64,000 nucleotides of DNA from Acidobacteriota bacterium (GCA_016716905.1 JADJUS010000003.1:248001-312000), one strand, 5' to 3'. Shown: positions 22,847 through 33,974, counted from the first letter of the stretch. Numbers and translations: made by a program. Notes: generated by a model not told the origin, from the letters alone.

Positions 22847-25375
22847 ATGCGAAGACTTCCAGATCTCTTTCCCTCATGGTGTCGGGCGCGGCATCGATGG
22901 TTAGCATCGGTTGGCTTTGTCGGTATCATCGCGTCCTCAGCCTTGATAGCGGTATCCGGAAGCCTCGATCCAGATTTCGGCAATGGAGGAATTGTTAGAA
23001 CGGACCTGCTGGGTGGAACCGATTTCGCCTATGCTCTCGCTCTGCAACCTGACGGCCGAATTGTGGTAGTAGGAGCAGCTTCAGCAGCTTCGCCCTTTGA
23101 TGGGGACCGCAATTTTGCTTTTGCGGCGGCACGGTACCACGCAGACGGCACGTTGGATTCTACTTTTGGCATCGGTGGGCGAGTGACGGTCGACTTGGGG
23201 GATGGCGACGACCTCGCTTTGAGCGTCGTCATCCAGCCCGACGCCAAGATCGTTGTAGCAGGCACTTCACATGCGGGTGATCCAAATTTCGGCGACCGCG
23301 ACTTCGCGATGCTTCGCTTCCAAGCTGACGGTTCACTGGACTTGTCGTTTGGTGATGGTGGTCGCGTCATTACCAGGCTTTCGACAGGGCAGGACGTTGC
23401 GCTAGGTATAGCGCTGCAGCCAAGTGGCCGGATAATCCTGGCCGGCCACAGTCGGTCGTCCGATGTCGCTCTCGTCGGGTACACGGCCGATGGCAGCTTG
23501 GACACATCATTTGGCACGGACGGGATTGTGATAACTGACATCGGCGGCGGCCCGGACATGTCTCAAGGCGACATCCTTCTGCAACCTGACGGCAAGTTAT
23601 TGGTCGCCGGGACGTCGGGCATTGGCGAAGGCAACGACGTTTTCGTTGCTAGATATAGCGAAGACGGGATCCTAGATTCCTCTTTCGGTAATGGCGGATA
23701 TGTACTGACAGACCTTAGGCTAATTGACGGTTTCGGCGGCTTGGCGATGCTGCCCGATGGGAAGGTGATAGTCGCCGGTCATACTACGAATCTCGCCGAG
23801 GATGACGCACTCTTCATCGCCCGTTATTCAACCAGCGGCCTGCTTGACAGTACGTTCGGCGTGAACGGCCTAGTAGTGTCGCAGTGCGCTAACCGTCGGT
23901 CATTTGGCCGCGGCGTCGCAGTCCATAACAATGGTCAAGTATTTGTGGCGGCGGCGGTTCTCGGAGGAGGCTGGTCCGATTTTGGTGTCTGTGCGTTTAA
24001 CAGCGACGGTTCCGCCAACTCAGCGTTCGGCGACGCAGGTGCCCTTGTGGTCGATGAGCGTACCCTCGACGAACCGACGTTTGCAGTCCTGCAGCCCGAT
24101 GGCAGGCTTCTGGTGACTGGGATCAGCGGAAACGGTTCGTCAGATTTTGACTTTCTGACTCTGCGTGTTGGCACCGGCATAGTTATTCCGCCGGACAGTG
24201 ATGGTGACGGCATTGTTGACGCGGTGGATAACTGCCCAACTGCGGCCAATCCAGATCAGCAGGACTCCGACGACGACGGAGTCGGCGATGCCTGCGATCC
24301 GACGCCATTCCCTGACACGGAGGCGCCGAGCATCTCGTGTGAAGCACCTGACGGATCCTGGCATCCGTCGAACGCGACGCTTAGCTGCACGGCTGTTGAC
24401 AGTGACTCGGGACTTGCGATCGGTGCCGATGCGGTTTTCGATTTGACTACGAGCGTTGCCGCTGGAAGCGAAACAGCGGACGCGGCGACTGACTCGCGCA
24501 CGGTCTGCGATGTCGCGGGCAATTGTGCAACGGCTGGCCCCATTTCCGGTATCAAGGTTGACCGACGACCGCCCACGACTAGTTGCGCGGCGGCTGATGG
24601 ACTGTGGCACGGGGCCAACGTCGGCATCGCCTGCACTGCGGCCGACGGTGGGGCCGGCCTCATGAACAGTGCTGGTGCGTCGTTCAGTCTGGAGACAAGT
24701 GTTTCGGTCGGTGCTGAGACTGCCGTTGCCGCGACCGTTTCGCTCAGTGTGTGTGACAACGTGGGCAATTGCGCGACTGCGGGCCCAGTCGTCGGGAACA
24801 AGGTGGACAGGCGTGCACCCAGCGTCTCCATCTCGGCGCCAACTGCCACCGCGTACTTACTCGGCCAGACAGCAGTCGCCACCTACGCGTGCACGGATGG
24901 TGGATCCGGAGTGACCGGCTGTGCCGGCCCAGTTGGAGATGGGGCGCCTATCGACACCAGTTCGGTGGGCTCCAAGGACTTTTCCGTCACTACGACCGAC
25001 GCTGTTGGTAACACGGCGACCTCGGCCGTGACATACGTCGTGGTATACAACCAATGCGTGCTCTATGACCAGACGGTGGCACACAGGGCCGGCTCGACGG
25101 TTCCGATCAAACTCGCGCTCTGCGATGCCGCGGGCGTCAATGTGTCAGACTCATCCGTGCCGGTGGTGGCGCAGGCCGTGTATCTCGTATCAACGAGCGC
25201 GCCCGGCCCCTTGGCCGACGCCGGAAACGCAAACCCCGACAACCAATTCCGGTTCACCGGCGGAAGCTACATCTTCAATCTCAGTCTGAAGGGCTTTTCG
25301 GTGGGCACGTATGCGCTGGTCTACAAGGCCGGCAACGACCCCACTGATCATGTGGTGCAGTTCCAAGTGAAGTAG
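22847..25375 (+). CDS. Secreted delta-60 repeat surface protein with thrombospondin type 3 and PxKF domains
   Basis: 842 residues. A signal segment (LASVGFVGIIASSALIAVSG) precedes seven delta-60 repeats (residues ~39-440) of the form LDSTFG-GGRV...ALQPDGKIVVAG, predicted to make a beta-propeller-like fold. Residues ~448-490 are a calcium-binding thrombospondin type 3 segment (DSDGDGIVDAVDNCPTAAN, DSDDDGVGDACD). Two ~85-residue Cys-containing repeats follow (SCEAPDGSWHPSNATLSC / SCAAADGLWHGANVGIAC), then an Ig-like module, and the C-terminus has the PxKF signature STVPIKLALCD. It is a modular extracellular protein, probably adhesive or carbohydrate-binding. Cargo of the island's third block. 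Confidence 0.8.
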   Translation: MRRLPDLFPSWCRARHRWLASVGFVGIIASSALIAVSGSLDPDFGNGGIVRTDLLGGTDFAYALALQPDGRIVVVGAASAASPFDGDRNFAFAAARYHADGTLDSTFGIGGRVTVDLGDGDDLALSVVIQPDAKIVVAGTSHAGDPNFGDRDFAMLRFQADGSLDLSFGDGGRVITRLSTGQDVALGIALQPSGRIILAGHSRSSDVALVGYTADGSLDTSFGTDGIVITDIGGGPDMSQGDILLQPDGKLLVAGTSGIGEGNDVFVARYSEDGILDSSFGNGGYVLTDLRLIDGFGGLAMLPDGKVIVAGHTTNLAEDDALFIARYSTSGLLDSTFGVNGLVVSQCANRRSFGRGVAVHNNGQVFVAAAVLGGGWSDFGVCAFNSDGSANSAFGDAGALVVDERTLDEPTFAVLQPDGRLLVTGISGNGSSDFDFLTLRVGTGIVIPPDSDGDGIVDAVDNCPTAANPDQQDSDDDGVGDACDPTPFPDTEAPSISCEAPDGSWHPSNATLSCTAVDSDSGLAIGADAVFDLTTSVAAGSETADAATDSRTVCDVAGNCATAGPISGIKVDRRPPTTSCAAADGLWHGANVGIACTAADGGAGLMNSAGASFSLETSVSVGAETAVAATVSLSVCDNVGNCATAGPVVGNKVDRRAPSVSISAPTATAYLLGQTAVATYACTDGGSGVTGCAGPVGDGAPIDTSSVGSKDFSVTTTDAVGNTATSAVTYVVVYNQCVLYDQTVAHRAGSTVPIKLALCDAAGVNVSDSSVPVVAQAVYLVSTSAPGPLADAGNANPDNQFRFTGGSYIFNLSLKGFSVGTYALVYKAGNDPTDHVVQFQVK

Positions 25376-25482
25376 GAGCCTGGATCCGCCGAGGGTGTCG
25401 GTCGGTCTTTGGCGGGTGTGATGAGGCTAAAGCAGTCTTCATGAAGTTCTAGTACCAACGGGGCGGTTCATGATCGTTGGCG

Positions 25483-25602
25483 GATCTCGAACTGGCCGCG
25501 TTGTTGATCGATGGGCTGCATGTCCGTGACCATTGCCTGGTGGTCGCGCTGGGGATCGGTGCCACGGGCCAGAAACACGTGCTGGCGATGAAGAACACGT
25601 AG
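25483..25602 (+). pseudogene. IS256-family (mutator-type) transposase remnant
   Basis: A 39-codon in-frame piece reads LAALLIDGLHVRDHCLVVAL, then GIGATGQKHVLAMKNT and a stop. This is the second catalytic-Asp region of IS256/mutator transposases (consensus D-G-x-h...ALGID-x-GxKHVLG). Nothing of the transposase remains on either side and no terminal repeats are visible. It marks past IS activity at the island's pnp-side border. Confidence 0.75.
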
Positions 25603-25630
25603 GGGCGCAGTGCGCGAGGGGGGAACGGAA

Positions 25631-25671
25631 AAGCCGGGCACCCTTCGACGTTGCTCAGGGTTGCCCGGCTT
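25631..25671 (-). terminator. pnp Rho-independent terminator
   Basis: On the minus strand, 158 bp past the pnp stop, AAGCCGGGCA pairs with TGCCCGGCTT, with an inner ACCCT/AGGGT stem, followed by TTTTCC. This is the likely end of the rimP-to-pnp transcript. Copies occur at 19376-19416 and, degenerate, at 16353-16390. Confidence 0.7.
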
Positions 25672-25828
25672 TGATGTCTTCTCCGTCTTGAGGCCCGCCT
25701 TCGCGCTTTGCGCTATGGCGAGGCAAGCTCAGGCCGCGCTACGTTCGGAGAGCGTCTCGGTGTGATCCGCCGTAGCCCAGAAGTCCTCTGAGCCTCGGAG
25801 TCTCCCTGTGATCCGTCGTAATCGCCCC

Positions 25829-28042
<2,214 letters not shown>

Positions 28043-28047
28043 GATTT

Positions 28048-28102
28048 TTCGAATCCTTCTGTGCGCTGTGCTTTTGTGCTTGGTGCTGTTGTGCTGGGTG
28101 CT
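28048..28102. repeat. GTGCTG-type minisatellite between rpsO and pnp
   Basis: The spacer is built of imperfect repeats of GTGCT/GTGCTGGG (for example GTGCTTGGTGCTGTTGTGCT). The same unit makes up the insert inside rimO at 37860-37920, so it is a mobile or expanding low-complexity element of this genome. Confidence 0.6.
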
Positions 28103-28367
28103 ACTTGCGGATGCCGAGACGCTTGATCAGATCCGTGTAGCGGGCGGGATCTTCCCGACGCACGTAGTCGAGAAGCCGGCGTCGCTGGCCAACCATCTTG
28201 AGCAGGCCGCGGCGCGAGTGGTGATCTTTGGCGTGGGTCTTGAAATGTTCGGTGAGGTAGGTGATGCGTTCGCTGAGAATCGCCACCTGCACTTCCGGCG
28301 AGCCGGTGTCGCCTTCGTGCGTTTTGTACGTACTGATAACTTCGGTCTTACGGTCCTTGCTCAACAC
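28101..28367 (-). CDS. rpsO: 30S ribosomal protein S15
   Basis: 88 residues from GTG 28367, preceded by a GGAAGG ribosome site. An upstream ATG at 28412 would add 15 residues not found in S15 proteins. S15 motifs: STYKTHEGDTGSPEVQVAIL, HFKTHAKDHHSRRGLLKMVG and RRRLLDYVRREDPARY. It binds 16S rRNA in the platform of the small subunit. It lies between truB (185 bp upstream) and pnp (58 bp downstream). The short rpsO-pnp spacer contains a GTGCTG-type minisatellite. Confidence 0.95.
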   Translation of the reverse strand: MLSKDRKTEVISTYKTHEGDTGSPEVQVAILSERITYLTEHFKTHAKDHHSRRGLLKMVGQRRRLLDYVRREDPARYTDLIKRLGIRK

Positions 28368-28480
28368 GATGAGTACCTTCCACGGGCCGCCCAGAGTGCG
28401 CGAAATGCGCATGACCAGATCGGCCGTAATTGTTGCGCCTACAAGGGATTAATTGTATCTGACGCGGGGCGCAACGCGTA

Positions 28481-28517
28481 ATGGCGAAATGCCACAAATG
28501 CCCGAAATGGCGAAATG
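28481..28517. repeat. Copy of the ATGGCGAAATGTC repeat
   Basis: ATGGCGAAATGCCACAAATG and its continuation CCCGAAATGGCGAAATG repeat the 5' part of the inverted-repeat arms at 29454-29672 with three differences. It lies in the truB-rpsO spacer, so both ends of truB carry this sequence. Confidence 0.7.
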
Positions 28518-28552
28518 TCTGCAATTTCCGAGTGGCTGAATGGGGGAATGTC

Positions 28553-29449
28553 CTACCCCAAGACCACAGACGGGTGGAGTTGGCCGCCGCGCAGGTCGGC
28601 CAGGGCGATCAGGGCGCCTGACTCGTCCAGCAAGCGAATCTTGGTGAGGGAAGAGCCCATGGGAGCCCAGGAACCCTCCGCAAACTGGGGGCCGATCGGG
28701 TTGCCGTGCCTGACCCGGACCAGGCCCCCTTCAGACACCCGGACGGCGGGCAGGTCGGGCAGGGCGTCGGCCAGGGAGATCAGGCGGGGTTCCAGAAGGG
28801 GCCCCAGGCGGTCGGCATCGTCCAGGGACGTGGCCGATTCCACCTGGAATGCGCCCGACCGGGTGCGCCGGAGAGCGTGCAGATGGGCGCCGCAGCCCAG
28901 GCGTTCGCCCAGGTCGCGGGCGAGCGATCGCACGTAAAAACCCGCGGTCACCGTCATGGTCAGTTGGACCAGGTCACCGGTCCGCGCCACCAGGTCCAGG
29001 CTGCGAACCGTGACGGACGCGGTCTTGAGCGGCACGTGCTGGTCCTTGCGGGCCATGTCGTAGGCCTTGTGGCCGTCGACCTTCTTGGCCGAGTGCTGCG
29101 GCGGCATCTGGTCGAACGTGCCGCGAAACTGGTCCAGCGCTGCCGCCAGTGCGTCGTCTGACGGCAGAGGTCCGGCCGGCTCGTCACCACCCAATCGCTC
29201 CCCAGCCGCGTCGTCTGTCGTCGTCGCCCAGCCGAGGCGAACCGTGGCTTCGTACACTTTGTCGTGCCCGCTCAGCAACGATGCCAGGCGCGTGGCTTTA
29301 CCTAACAGCATCACAAGCAAGCCCGTCGCGCGCGGATCCAAGGTCCCGGCGTGACCGATGCTTCGTTCGCGGGTCACCTGGCGTAGGCGTGCAACTACGT
29401 CATGCGAGGTGGGACCGCTGGGCTTATCAATCAGAAGTATCCCAGTCAT
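28553..29449 (-). CDS. truB: tRNA pseudouridine(55) synthase
   Basis: 298 residues from ATG 29449 (MTGILLIDKPSGPTSHDV). The catalytic motif is RSIGHAGTLDPRATGLL with the conserved Asp, followed by SLLSGHDKVYEATVRLGW and the YVRSLARDLG segment. The enzyme makes pseudouridine 55 in the T-loop of tRNAs. A C-terminal PUA-like part follows. Upstream frame extension to 29512 is antisense repeat DNA and was excluded. Confidence 0.95.
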   Translation of the reverse strand: MTGILLIDKPSGPTSHDVVARLRQVTRERSIGHAGTLDPRATGLLVMLLGKATRLASLLSGHDKVYEATVRLGWATTTDDAAGERLGGDEPAGPLPSDDALAAALDQFRGTFDQMPPQHSAKKVDGHKAYDMARKDQHVPLKTASVTVRSLDLVARTGDLVQLTMTVTAGFYVRSLARDLGERLGCGAHLHALRRTRSGAFQVESATSLDDADRLGPLLEPRLISLADALPDLPAVRVSEGGLVRVRHGNPIGPQFAEGSWAPMGSSLTKIRLLDESGALIALADLRGGQLHPSVVLG

Positions 29450-29453
29450 TCGT

Positions 29454-29672
29454 AATGGCGAAATGTCACAAATGTCCGAAATGGCGAACTGCGGACAAAC
29501 CAATGCGGACAACCATTGCAGGGAAGAATGTTCGAATGTCCTTGGTCGTCAATGGTTGAATCTGCTGCTCCAAGGTCATTCCCTCACTGCGCGCCTTGGA
29601 CATTCCCGCATTCCTGTCTTCATTGGTCTTTCCGCAGTTCGCCATTTCGGACATTTGTGACATTTCGCCATT
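29454..29672. repeat. 219-bp element with 52-bp inverted-repeat ends
   Basis: The ends 29454-29505 and 29621-29672 are inverted copies of 52 bp with two mismatches (sequence begins AATGGCGAAATGTCACAAAT). The interior also shows imperfect pairing, so the whole element folds into one long hairpin. It fills the spacer between the truB start and the nrnA stop exactly. A related single copy is at 28481-28517. It may be a MITE-like element or a processing hairpin in the operon transcript. Confidence 0.8.
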
Positions 29673-30655
29673 TACACGGCGGCAGGGAGCGCGGTAGCGA
29701 TGGCATCGACGATGGCGGTGGTCACAGACGTGCGCGACCCTGCAATGCTGCAAGCGGCCGCGTTGACGTGCCCACCGCCCCCGTGCTGAACGGCAACATC
29801 GCGCACACTGACGCTACCTTTCGACCTCATGCTGACGCGGTATTGCGTGTCGGATTGCTTGCGCACGAGCGCGACGGCGAGCACGTCCTTCGCGCCGAGT
29901 GGCAGGTTCACCAAACCGTCCGTATCGTCGCTGGTCGCGCCACACGCTGCCAAAATCTCGTCGTCGTAATACAGCACCGCGAGGCGGTTGTCGTAGTGCA
30001 ACTCCATCGAGTTGAGCAGTGCGCCGGTCAGGCGAATGCGGCCGACACCGAAGCTGTCGAAGATCTCGCGCGAGAGCAGCGCCGGCGAAACCCCGGTGGC
30101 CGCGATGCGGGCAGACGCATGGAAGGTCCGCGCTGAAATCGGGCCATGGCGGAAGCCGCCGGTGTCTGTGACGATGCCGAGGTAGAGGTGCGCGGCAATC
30201 TCCTGAGTCCAGCCGACGCCGAGCGCGTCGATGACATCGGCCACCATCTCTGCACACGACGCGGCCGATCCGTCGAACCAGTTCACCGAACCAAACATCG
30301 TGTTGCCGATGTGGTGGTCGATGTTGATCACGGTTGGCCGCTCCAGGCCAGCCACCTCGGGGCGCGACAGGTCGCCGCATTCCATCACGATGGTGGCTTC
30401 AGCGTCGGCTGGCAGGTCGGGAAGAGGCGGCGCCTCGGGTGACACCACGATGCGATCGGCACCGGGGAAACTGCGATACGGGCCTGGTACCGGGTCGTGG
30501 TTGACCAGGCGCACGCGTTTGCCCAGCGCGTCGAGGGCAAAGGCCATCGCGAGCTGTGAGCCGATGGCATCGCCATCAGGTCGCGCGTGAGAGGTGATCA
30601 GAAACGCATCGTGGCGGCGAATCGCCGCAGCGACGTCAGCCGCGGAACCGGTCAT
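29672..30655 (-). CDS. nrnA: DHH/DHHA1 phosphoesterase, oligoribonuclease/pAp phosphatase NrnA-like
   Basis: 327 residues. The DHH domain has TSHARPDGDAIGSQLA, VMECGDLSRPE and NIDHHIGNTMFG (the DHH triad), and the DHHA1 domain ends with VRDVAVQHGGGGHVNAAACS. NrnA-type enzymes degrade short RNAs left by RNases and dephosphorylate 3'-phosphoadenosine 5'-phosphate. The gene overlaps rbfA by 4 bp and is part of the rimP-pnp run, a place where this gene is regularly found. Confidence 0.9.
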   Translation of the reverse strand: MTGSAADVAAAIRRHDAFLITSHARPDGDAIGSQLAMAFALDALGKRVRLVNHDPVPGPYRSFPGADRIVVSPEAPPLPDLPADAEATIVMECGDLSRPEVAGLERPTVINIDHHIGNTMFGSVNWFDGSAASCAEMVADVIDALGVGWTQEIAAHLYLGIVTDTGGFRHGPISARTFHASARIAATGVSPALLSREIFDSFGVGRIRLTGALLNSMELHYDNRLAVLYYDDEILAACGATSDDTDGLVNLPLGAKDVLAVALVRKQSDTQYRVSMRSKGSVSVRDVAVQHGGGGHVNAAACSIAGSRTSVTTAIVDAIATALPAAV

Positions 30656-31113
30656 GACTCGTCTGCGTCATCCGGCCGGCCGGCGGGCGGGGCGTTCGCC
30701 GGGTCTGAAGACCCGGCCTCCGAGGACGGCAATTCGTCCATATCCTGCGGCAGCGGGTTCTCTTCCCGCTCGCGCTTGAGGTCAATGAGGATCTGCTCGA
30801 TGCGGTCCTGGTGTTCCACGGCCTGGTCGTAGAAGAACTGCAGCTCGGGCACTCGGCGCAGACTGAGGCGCGAGCCGATTTGGCGGCGCAAGTAGGGCAG
30901 GGCGCGTTCGAGCGCCTTCTGCGTTTCCTTCTTCTGCTTCTCGTCGCCGAAGACGGTGTAGAGCACCCGCGCCAGTTGCAGGTCGGGCGTGACCTTGACG
31001 CGCGTGAGCGTGAGAAAGCCGATGCCAGGATCGTGCGCCTGCTGCGACAGGATCTGGCTCAGCTCCTGCCGGATTTGTTCGCCGACCCGGTCCGCGCGGG
31101 CACCCTGGGCCAT
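30652..31113 (-). CDS. rbfA: 30S ribosome-binding factor RbfA
   Basis: 153 residues. RbfA signatures: RADRVGEQIRQELSQILSQQ, DPGIGFLTLTRVKVTPDLQLARVLYTVFGD and LRRQIGSRLSLRRVPELQF, with the KH-like fold. A C-terminal acidic/proline tail of ~30 residues is dispensable in relatives. It assists late 30S maturation and 16S 5'-end processing. Its ATG overlaps the infB stop by 1 bp and its stop overlaps the nrnA start by 4 bp. Confidence 0.93.
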   Translation of the reverse strand: MAQGARADRVGEQIRQELSQILSQQAHDPGIGFLTLTRVKVTPDLQLARVLYTVFGDEKQKKETQKALERALPYLRRQIGSRLSLRRVPELQFFYDQAVEHQDRIEQILIDLKREREENPLPQDMDELPSSEAGSSDPANAPPAGRPDDADES

Positions 31114-33974
31114 TACAGGGTCTGCGCGATTTTCTCGACGTGGAACACTTCGATCATGTCACCCACCTCGACGTCGTTGTACTTGTCGAGGCTGATGCCG
31201 CACTCCATCCCCGACTTGACCTCGCTCACGTCGTCCTTGAAACGGCGGAGCGAGCTGATGCGGCCGGTCCAGAGGACCTTGCCGCCACGCGAGAGGCGCG
31301 CCTGCGCGTCGCCTGCGCGGGTGATGCGACCTTCGGTGACCATGCAGCCGGCCACGGTGCCGGCCTTGGGCGAACTGAAGATCTGCTGCACGGCCGCCGC
31401 GCCGATGCGGGCTTCCCGCAGCGTCGGTTCGAGCAGGCCCGTCATGGCCTTCTTAATCTCGTCGGTGACGTTGTAGATGATCGTGTGGTGCCGGATCTCG
31501 ACGTCCTCGCGCTCAGCCACTTCGGCCGCCGAGCGGTCGGGCTTCACGTTGAAGCCGATGATGATGGCCTTCGACGCCGTGGCCAGCAACACGTCGGATT
31601 CGTTGATGGCGCCGACGCCCGTGTGAATGATGCGCACTTTCACGCGCTCCTCACTGAGCTTCGCCAGCGTGTCCGACAACACTTCAGCCGAGCCCTGCAC
31701 GTCGGCCTTGATGATGATCGCCAGTTCCTTCAGCTGGCCTTCGGCCATCTGCTGCTGCAGCGATTCCAGCGTCATGCGTGAGCCACGCGCACCAAGCGCC
31801 TTGGCCTTGGCCTGCGTCTGGCGGTAGGTCACGATCTGGCGCGCCTTGAGCGAGTCGTCCACCACCTGCAGCAGATCGCCCGGGGAGGGCAGCGCCGACA
31901 GGCCGAGAATTTCGACCGGCGTAGACGGCCCCGCCGACTTGATCTTGCGGCCCATGTGGTCGAACAGCGCACGCACCTTGCCGTCCACCGTGCCGGCGAT
32001 GAAGAGATCGCCTTCGTGAATGGTGCCGTCCTGCACCAGGACGGTGGCCACCGGGCCACGGCCCCGATCGAGTTTGGCTTCAAGCACAGTGCCCTGCGCC
32101 ATGCGCGTGGGATTCGCCTTGTGACTGCCGATGTCTGCCACGAGCAGAACCATCTCGAGCAACTGGTCCAGATTGGTCTGTTGCTTGGCGGACACTTCCA
32201 CGGTGACCGTGGTGCCGCCCCACTCTTCCGGCTGCAACCCGAGTTCCGAGAGCTCACGCTTGACGCGCTCGGGGTTCGCTCCGGGCACGTCGATCTTGTT
32301 CACCGCCACGATGATCGGCACGTTCGCCGCCTTCGCGTGGTCGATGGCTTCCTTGGTCTGCGGCATGACACCGTCATCGGCCGCCACCACGAGGATGACG
32401 ATGTCGGTGACTTTGGCGCCGCGGGCGCGCATCATCGTGAACGCCGCGTGACCGGGCGTATCGAGGAACACGACGCGTCGGTTGTTGACTTCCACCGAGT
32501 AGGCGCCGATGTGCTGCGTGATGCCGCCGGCTTCGCCCTGGGCAACCTTGGCCTTGCGGATGGCGTCGAGCAGCGTGGTCTTGCCGTGGTCGACGTGACC
32601 CATGACCGTGACCACCGGCGCGCGCTCAACCATGTCCTCCGGCTTCGAGGCAGTGGTTTCCACATCCACCACTTCCTCTTCGAACGAACGGATGAGCACT
32701 TCCGCGCCGAAGTCGCGTGCCACCAGCTGCGCCGTTTCGGCATCGAGCGTGGAGTTGATGGTCATCATCATGCGACGATCCATCAGCTTCTTCATGACGT
32801 CCTTGGCCTTGACCTCGAGTTTGTCAGCCAGGTCCTTCACCGACATGCCTTCTGCGAGCGTGATGAGCTTGGTGATGGGCGGCGGCGCCTCTTGCATCAT
32901 CGGCATGTTGGGGCGGTCGTCGCGACGCGGTCCCTTTGTGCGGGGGCCCGAGTACGACGGGCGATAGCCGGTTTGACCCGGACGATACTGGCCGAGCGGC
33001 GGACGCTGGCCGAGCGGCCCGCCTGGGCTGCCTGGCTGGCCGGGACGCACGGGTTGCGAGGGCAGCGGACGCGGACCACCAAGTGGCGGCCGCGGGCCGG
33101 TGGGCATCGGACGGCCCATCGGGCCTCCCTGACGCGCCTGCATGCTTGGATCGGCCGGTCGTGTCGGGGCCGGGGCAGACTGCTGCGGCCGCACAACCGG
33201 ACGCTGCGGAATGGGCCGCGCGGCCGGCGCTTCGCCGGTCAGCGGGTCTTCAATGCGCAGGCGACGCGTGGGCGGCACCACGCGTCCCGACGGACGCAGC
33301 GCGGCCGGGGATGACACGACGGGAACGGGCGGAACGGGCGGCGCGGCTGGCTTGGCCACGCGCGGTTCCGGCACAACGACAGGCGGCACGGCCGGCGCCA
33401 CCGGGGGCGGTACCGCCGGCGCGACCTGCGCGACCTGCGCGACGACCACTGGGGGCGCGGCGGGTTCCACGACCGGGGCCGGGGGCGGCGGTTCGGGCAC
33501 CACGACCTCAACCACCGGGGGGGCGACCGGTTCAGGCTCGACCCTGAGTCCGCGCACAACAGGCGCGGCCGGAGGCTCGGGAGCCGGTGTAGCGGGAGGC
33601 TCTGGCGCCGGCGCCACAACGGCCTCGGGTGTATCGACCGCCGCCTCATCGGTGGCAGTGGCCGGCTTGACCGTCTTGACCAGACGCGGCCGCAATACGG
33701 GCGCCGCAGGCTTGACGGGTTCAGGCGCCTTGGCGCCCTTAGCCGGCGTTTTTTTGGCAGGCGCCGCTGGTGTCTCGGCGAACATCGCGCCGCCGGGCAG
33801 CGTGATCTTGCGCGCGCGCGCCTGGCGTTCGACGAACTGGCGGGCGACGATCTCCTCGATCGAACTTGACGCGCTCTTGGCCTCGATGCCCGTTTCTTTC
33901 TTGAGCAGCGCGATGGCTTCCGGGCTTGAGAGGCCCAGCAGTTCAGCGACTTTATAAATCCGGACAGTGGCCAA
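31113..33974 (-). CDS. infB: Translation initiation factor IF-2
   Basis: 953 residues. The N-terminal IF2_N helix (VAELLGLSSPEAIALLKKET) is followed by ~300 residues of Pro/Ala/Val-rich and Gly/Arg/Pro-rich linker, longer than usual. GTPase motifs: G1 GHVDHGKTTLLDAI, G3 DTPGHAAF, G4 NKID, then domains II-IV with LSALPSPGDLLQVVDD. IF-2 brings initiator tRNA to the 30S subunit. The linker DNA is strongly repetitive GC-rich sequence, which creates a long spurious Gly/Thr-rich frame on the opposite strand. Confidence 0.96.
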   Translation of the reverse strand: MATVRIYKVAELLGLSSPEAIALLKKETGIEAKSASSSIEEIVARQFVERQARARKITLPGGAMFAETPAAPAKKTPAKGAKAPEPVKPAAPVLRPRLVKTVKPATATDEAAVDTPEAVVAPAPEPPATPAPEPPAAPVVRGLRVEPEPVAPPVVEVVVPEPPPPAPVVEPAAPPVVVAQVAQVAPAVPPPVAPAVPPVVVPEPRVAKPAAPPVPPVPVVSSPAALRPSGRVVPPTRRLRIEDPLTGEAPAARPIPQRPVVRPQQSAPAPTRPADPSMQARQGGPMGRPMPTGPRPPLGGPRPLPSQPVRPGQPGSPGGPLGQRPPLGQYRPGQTGYRPSYSGPRTKGPRRDDRPNMPMMQEAPPPITKLITLAEGMSVKDLADKLEVKAKDVMKKLMDRRMMMTINSTLDAETAQLVARDFGAEVLIRSFEEEVVDVETTASKPEDMVERAPVVTVMGHVDHGKTTLLDAIRKAKVAQGEAGGITQHIGAYSVEVNNRRVVFLDTPGHAAFTMMRARGAKVTDIVILVVAADDGVMPQTKEAIDHAKAANVPIIVAVNKIDVPGANPERVKRELSELGLQPEEWGGTTVTVEVSAKQQTNLDQLLEMVLLVADIGSHKANPTRMAQGTVLEAKLDRGRGPVATVLVQDGTIHEGDLFIAGTVDGKVRALFDHMGRKIKSAGPSTPVEILGLSALPSPGDLLQVVDDSLKARQIVTYRQTQAKAKALGARGSRMTLESLQQQMAEGQLKELAIIIKADVQGSAEVLSDTLAKLSEERVKVRIIHTGVGAINESDVLLATASKAIIIGFNVKPDRSAAEVAEREDVEIRHHTIIYNVTDEIKKAMTGLLEPTLREARIGAAAVQQIFSSPKAGTVAGCMVTEGRITRAGDAQARLSRGGKVLWTGRISSLRRFKDDVSEVKSGMECGISLDKYNDVEVGDMIEVFHVEKIAQTL

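Larger units (their letters stand above)
25376..25828. other. Gene-free stretch with transposase scrap and pnp terminator region
   Basis: 453 bp. It holds an IS256-type transposase remnant (25483-25602), the pnp terminator hairpin (25631-25671), a CTTGAGGC...GCGCTACGTTCGGA dispersed repeat unit (25690-25755) and the CTCTGAGCCTCGGAGTCTCC stretch just past the pnp stop. The right border of the island cargo probably lies at about 25603-25630. Confidence 0.6.

Noticed and set aside
19376..25671. Integron attC sites or gene cassettes
   Set aside because: The repeated hairpins are the pnp terminator and dispersed intergenic repeats. No GTTRRRY core sites were seen, no integrase is present and cargo genes face both directions.
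33142..33957. Gly/Thr-rich 271-residue frame opposite infB
   Set aside because: It arises from the Pro/Ala/Val-rich IF-2 linker read on the other strand; no independent start signal or domain.
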